Position numbers and translations under genes: made by a program
Part shown: positions 60,690 to 64,000 of the stretch, in pieces
How the letters are laid out: every line of letters starts with the position of its first letter
How positions within the stretch are numbered: the first letter of the stretch is position 1
Notes under the pieces: generated by a model
Told to the model about the DNA's origin: nothing
The model's input: the letters and a program-made list of their open reading frames with translations, nothing else
Database searches by the model: none
Origin: CTSOIL-112 sp964293815
Lineage (GTDB): Bacteria; Pseudomonadota; Gammaproteobacteria; Burkholderiales; Burkholderiaceae
Direction: 5' to 3'
Length of the DNA: 64,000 nt
Assembly (NCBI GenBank): GCA_964293815.1
Contig: CAXYYC010000004.1
Span: 42,076 to 106,075 of the forward strand

Positions 60690-62285
60690 TCAATGACGGA
60701 AATGCCGCACACCCGTAAACACCATAGCAATGCCACGCTCATCGGCCGCGGCGATGACTTCATCATCCCGCATCGAGCCGCCCGGCTGAATCACGCAGCT
60801 CGCACCGTAGTCAATCACGACATCCAAACCATCACGGAATGGGAAGAAGGCATCCGACGCAACAGCTGAGCCTTTGAGTGACAGCCCTGCCGCTTCGGCT
60901 TTGATCGAGGCGATTTTGGCTGAGTCGAGGCGACTCATTTGTCCCGCGCCGACGCCAAGGGTCATGCCGCCGCCGCAGTAGACGATGGCGTTGGATTTGA
61001 CGTATTGCGCGACTTGCCATGCGAACAGCAGGTCATCGATTTGTGCGTCGGTTGGGGCGATTTTGGTGACGACTTTGAGGTCTTCACGCTTGAGGAAGTG
61101 GTTGTCGGCGCTTTGTACGAGTAAACCTGAGCCAATGCGTTTGACGTCTTGCGCATTGCGGCCTTGTTCCCACGCACTACCGCTTTTGTTCACGCCGCTC
61201 AGGTCGATGTGCAACACGCGCACGTTCTTTTTCGCTTCAAAAATAGCCAGCGCTTCGGCGGTGTATTCGGGTGCGATCAGGACTTCAACGAATTGTTTGG
61301 AGACGGCTTGCGCAGCCGCTGCATCGCACACGGTATTGAATGCGATGATGCCACCGAATGCGGAGGTAGAGTCGGTTTTGAAGGCTTTTTCGTAGGCTTC
61401 CAAGCTGTTCACGCCAACTGCTACACCGCATGGATTGGCGTGCTTGATGATGACGCAGGCGGGCGCGTCGAATGATTTGACGCATTCCCACGCCGCGTCG
61501 GCGTCGGCGATGTTGTTGTACGAGAGTTCTTTGCCTTGCAGTTGTTTGGCAGTGACCAGCGAGCCGGGCGCAGGGTAGAGATCGCGGTAGAGCGCGGCGG
61601 TTTGGTGGCTGTTTTCGCCGTAGCGCAGGTCTTGTACTTTGACCATATTGGCGTTGTGTTGCTCAGGGTATTCGGCGCGCGTGGTGACGTCGCGGGTTTG
61701 CGCGTCAATGCCTGAGAGGTAGTTGCTGATCGCCGCGTCGTATTGGGCAATGCGATTAAATGCGGCCACGGAGCATTTGAATTTGGTGGCGTCAGAAACA
61801 GCGTTGTTGCTTTGCAATTCGTTCAATACCTCGGCGTATTGATTGGCGTCGGTCAACACGACCACGTCGCGCCAGTTTTTCGCCGCGCTGCGCACCATCG
61901 CCGGTCCGCCGATGTCGATGTTTTCAATCGCGTCTTCGAGCGTACAGTTGGCTTTGGCAACGGTCGCTTCAAACGGATAGAGATTGACCACGAGCATGTC
62001 GATGGTTTCAATACTGTGTTCGGTCAAAGCCGCCATGTGCTCGGGCAAATCACGACGCGCGAGCAGGCCGCCGTGGATTTTCGGATGCAGGGTTTTCACG
62101 CGACCGTCGAGCATTTCGGGAAAGCCGGTGTGCGACGCGACTTCAACCACAGGCAGACCCGCGTCCGCGAGCAGTTTGGCTGTACCACCGGTGGAGAGCA
62201 GTTTAACACCGTGCGCATGCAGGGCTTGCGCCAGCTCAAGCACGCCGGTTTTGTCCGAAACGGACAGTAATGCTGTTTTGATCAT
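60690..62285 (-). CDS. purH: Bifunctional AICAR transformylase / IMP cyclohydrolase
   Basis: 531 residues. The N-terminal IMP cyclohydrolase domain (ALLSVSDKTGVLELA; LLSTGGTAKLL) and the C-terminal transformylase with VIIKHANPCGVAVG and DAFFPFRDGLD are both complete. It does the last two steps of inosinate synthesis. The start at 62285 has GAGGAAATC upstream. It is in the conserved dusB-fis-purH series. Confidence 0.97.
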   Translation of the reverse strand: MIKTALLSVSDKTGVLELAQALHAHGVKLLSTGGTAKLLADAGLPVVEVASHTGFPEMLDGRVKTLHPKIHGGLLARRDLPEHMAALTEHSIETIDMLVVNLYPFEATVAKANCTLEDAIENIDIGGPAMVRSAAKNWRDVVVLTDANQYAEVLNELQSNNAVSDATKFKCSVAAFNRIAQYDAAISNYLSGIDAQTRDVTTRAEYPEQHNANMVKVQDLRYGENSHQTAALYRDLYPAPGSLVTAKQLQGKELSYNNIADADAAWECVKSFDAPACVIIKHANPCGVAVGVNSLEAYEKAFKTDSTSAFGGIIAFNTVCDAAAAQAVSKQFVEVLIAPEYTAEALAIFEAKKNVRVLHIDLSGVNKSGSAWEQGRNAQDVKRIGSGLLVQSADNHFLKREDLKVVTKIAPTDAQIDDLLFAWQVAQYVKSNAIVYCGGGMTLGVGAGQMSRLDSAKIASIKAEAAGLSLKGSAVASDAFFPFRDGLDVVIDYGASCVIQPGGSMRDDEVIAAADERGIAMVFTGVRHFRH

Positions 62286-62359
62286 GATTTCCTCGTTGAT
62301 TTAAAAAAGATAAAAATCGTTCGTGTGACTGCGTTGGCCTGATCCGACCTCGTTTGCTT

Positions 62360-62686
62360 TCAAAGCAAATCGTATTGCTGTAATTTTTTGCGCAGCGTGG
62401 CTCGGTTCACGCCCAGCCACTCGCTGGCCAAACTTTGATTATTGCGGGTTTTCGCCATCACCCATTCCAGTAAAGGTTTTTCGCACGCCGACAGCATCAT
62501 TTGATGCAAATGGCTGGGCGTCGCACCGTCCAAATCCTGAAAATACACCTCAAAATGGTGACTCAGGCACGCGGCGATGTCCACCATGCGGTCTTCTGTC
62601 TCAAGGCATTGCGCCGCCACATCCAAGGTCATCGCTCCGCTCGATATACTTTCTGTTTTTTCTGCCAACATATTGACTGCTTTCAT
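62360..62686 (-). CDS. fis: Fis-family DNA-binding protein
   Basis: 108 residues. The C-terminal helix-turn-helix (NNQSLASEWLGVNRATLRKKLQQYDLL) is typical of Fis. The N-terminal 30 residues are an extension over the usual 75-80-residue betaproteobacterial protein; an internal ATG at residue 19 or 34 could be the true start. It is a nucleoid protein that bends DNA. It lies between dusB and purH as expected. Confidence 0.93.
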   Translation of the reverse strand: MKAVNMLAEKTESISSGAMTLDVAAQCLETEDRMVDIAACLSHHFEVYFQDLDGATPSHLHQMMLSACEKPLLEWVMAKTRNNQSLASEWLGVNRATLRKKLQQYDLL

Positions 62687-62705
62687 CGTTCACTCTATTT
62701 CTTAC

Positions 62706-63716
62706 TTATATTGAATCAGCGCTCGCGCAGTAGGGTAAATACTCATACCGCTCAGCCAATTCGTCAAAAAAATCCGCCACAGCCTGCAATTGCATCGTGG
62801 TCTCATCCAAGGCATTCATGCGCTGGCGAAACGCCTCACCGCCTTGCAACGGCGTGACATACCAGCCAATGTGTTTGCGCGCCGTGCGCACACCCATGAA
62901 CTCACCATAGAAATCATAATGGTGCTGCAAATGCGCCAGCAATACGGCCTTCGCCTCGTTCACTGTCGGCGGATGAATCAATTGGCCATCACGCAAATAC
63001 GCCACAATTTCGCGAAAAATCCACGGCCGTCCCTGCGCCGCACGCCCAACCATCACCGCATCCGCGCCCGTAGCCTCCAGCACAAATTTGGCTTTCTGTG
63101 GACTGGTCACATCACCATTGGCGACCACCGGAATCGTTACCGCCTGCTTGACCGCGCGAATCATCTCGTATTCCGCTTCACCTTTATAGCCATCGGCACG
63201 CGTGCGCCCGTGCAAGGTCAACATCTGAATGCCGCAGTCCTGCGCCATTTTGGCGATCGTTAAGGCGTTTTTCTGCTCGCGGCTCCAGCCGGTGCGAAAC
63301 TTCAGAGTCACCGGCACGTCCACTGCGCGCACAACGGATTCCAAAATCTTCTGTACCAACGGCTCATCGCGCAACAACGCCGAACCCGCCGCCGTACTGC
63401 ACACCTTTTTCGCCGGACAGCCCATATTGATGTCAATGATCTGCGCGCCTTTATCGACATTAAACGCCGCCGCATGCGCCAACATCTGCGGATCAGCGCC
63501 CGCGATCTGCACCGCTATCGGCGCGGATTCGCCTGCATGATTGAGCCGCCGCGTGCTTTTATCCGTGTGCCACAATTGCGGGTTGGACGCCGCCATTTCG
63601 GAGACCGCGTAGCCTGCGCCCATGCGTTTGCACAATTGACGAAAAGGACGATCCGTCACCCCAGCCATCGGCGCAACAAACACATTATTCGGTAATTCGT
63701 AAGGGCCGATTTTCAT
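62706..63716 (-). CDS. dusB: tRNA-dihydrouridine synthase B
   Basis: 336 residues from 63716. FMN barrel with VFVAPMAGVTDRPFRQL, DINMGCPAKKV (catalytic Cys), TLKFRTGW and LTLHGRTR. It reduces uridines in tRNA. First gene of dusB-fis-purH. The ATG at 63722 is an alternative two codons upstream. Fis is often co-transcribed with DusB and autoregulated. Confidence 0.96.
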   Translation of the reverse strand: MKIGPYELPNNVFVAPMAGVTDRPFRQLCKRMGAGYAVSEMAASNPQLWHTDKSTRRLNHAGESAPIAVQIAGADPQMLAHAAAFNVDKGAQIIDINMGCPAKKVCSTAAGSALLRDEPLVQKILESVVRAVDVPVTLKFRTGWSREQKNALTIAKMAQDCGIQMLTLHGRTRADGYKGEAEYEMIRAVKQAVTIPVVANGDVTSPQKAKFVLEATGADAVMVGRAAQGRPWIFREIVAYLRDGQLIHPPTVNEAKAVLLAHLQHHYDFYGEFMGVRTARKHIGWYVTPLQGGEAFRQRMNALDETTMQLQAVADFFDELAERYEYLPYCASADSI

Positions 63717-63905
63717 ATCCAACGCGTCACGAGCAGCTGCGAAACCACTCCCTTTTCATTCAATTTTTATTCAAAAAAGCTGTTGATCAAAAATCGTGCG
63801 CCACAATTTTTCCACAGTCACTATTGTAACAAACCCACGCGGTGCGCCCGAGATAATTTGCTTAAAAATTAAGCAAATTTTGTATTTTAGCCAACCAGTA
63901 GCGAT

Positions 63906-63938
63906 AAAAAAACGCCCTGCAATAAGCAGGGCGTTTTT
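63906..63938 (-). terminator. Terminator of the tRNA-His transcript
   Basis: Stem AACGCCCTGC with GCAGGGCGTT, loop AATAA, flanked by A and T runs. It lies directly downstream of the tRNA on the minus strand. Confidence 0.9.
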
Positions 63939-63945
63939 GATTTCT

Positions 63946-64000
63946 TGGGGTGGCTGATGGGGCTCGAACCCACGACAACAGGAATCACAATCCTGGACTC
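63946..64000 (-). tRNA. tRNA-His (GTG), 3' part
   Basis: The 3' 55 bases are inside the window. The anticodon loop is TTGTGAT with anticodon GTG (63988-63986). The T arm GTGGGTTCGAGCCCC is standard, and the acceptor end AGCCACC is followed by C (discriminator) and an encoded CCA. The 5' end lies beyond the right edge. A terminator follows at 63906-63938. Confidence 0.96.

Overview
The window is a 64 kb piece of a chromosome from a betaproteobacterium, most likely Neisseriales or Burkholderiales. The basis is gene order and gene types: dusB-fis-purH-ruvC, rpsT beside murJ, mutY-mutM-TPR-lolB-ispE, mreB-mreC-mreD-mrdA-mrdB-rlpA, pcm coupled to tolC, a GTP-type PEP carboxykinase, a methionine synthase without its homocysteine domain, and a complete phenylalanine/tyrosine degradation operon. 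Most genes have moderate G+C. A few stretches are clearly richer in A+T and look acquired. A NagA/NagB-II/GntR/PTS cluster and a secreted GH46 chitosanase point to growth on chitin or chitosan sugars. Genus cannot be decided from sequence reading alone.

Left part (1-16.1 kb): the end of a PTS enzyme I gene faces an N-acetylglucosamine operon (GntR regulator, nagA, NagB-II). Then come pckG, msrA, an A+T-rich gene of unknown function, and metH. A copper-handling group follows (YegP-like protein, DUF2946 protein, two PCuAC chaperones). Next is a two-component system whose receiver resembles CpxR, preceded by a His/Met-rich membrane protein. rpsT closes this part.

Middle (16.5-41.4 kb): murJ; an RND efflux set (adaptor, pump, a methyltransferase, TolC); an HtrA protease divergent from a Nif3 protein with overlapping start codons; and yigZ. 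Next is a two-gene integron-type cassette block without an integrase (an ADP-ribosyltransferase-like protein and a DUF2971 protein), wedged between yigZ and mutY. After mutY-mutM-TPR-lolB-ispE come the chitosanase, a DUF4019 protein, a YkgJ-like protein with a 282-bp MITE at its start, then hemB, aspA, corA and a CoA transferase pair.

Right part (41.4-64 kb): an Lrp-type regulator diverges from hpd-hmgA-fahA-maiA-phhA-phhB. Together with scoAB these would take phenylalanine to fumarate and acetoacetyl-CoA. Then come tlpA, yraN, rsmI, the rod-shape operon mreB to rlpA, a cardiolipin-synthase-like lipoprotein, a PIN protein, ruvC, a small lipoprotein, purH, fis, dusB and the 3' part of tRNA-His.

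The least ordinary items are the integrase-less cassette block, the MITE next to ykgJ, two nearly identical GTAAA-N5-GTAAA boxes linking the CpxR-like system to its own operon and to the efflux operon, and the A+T-rich gene inserted between msrA and metH. No prophage, CRISPR array, rRNA operon or complete insertion sequence was seen.
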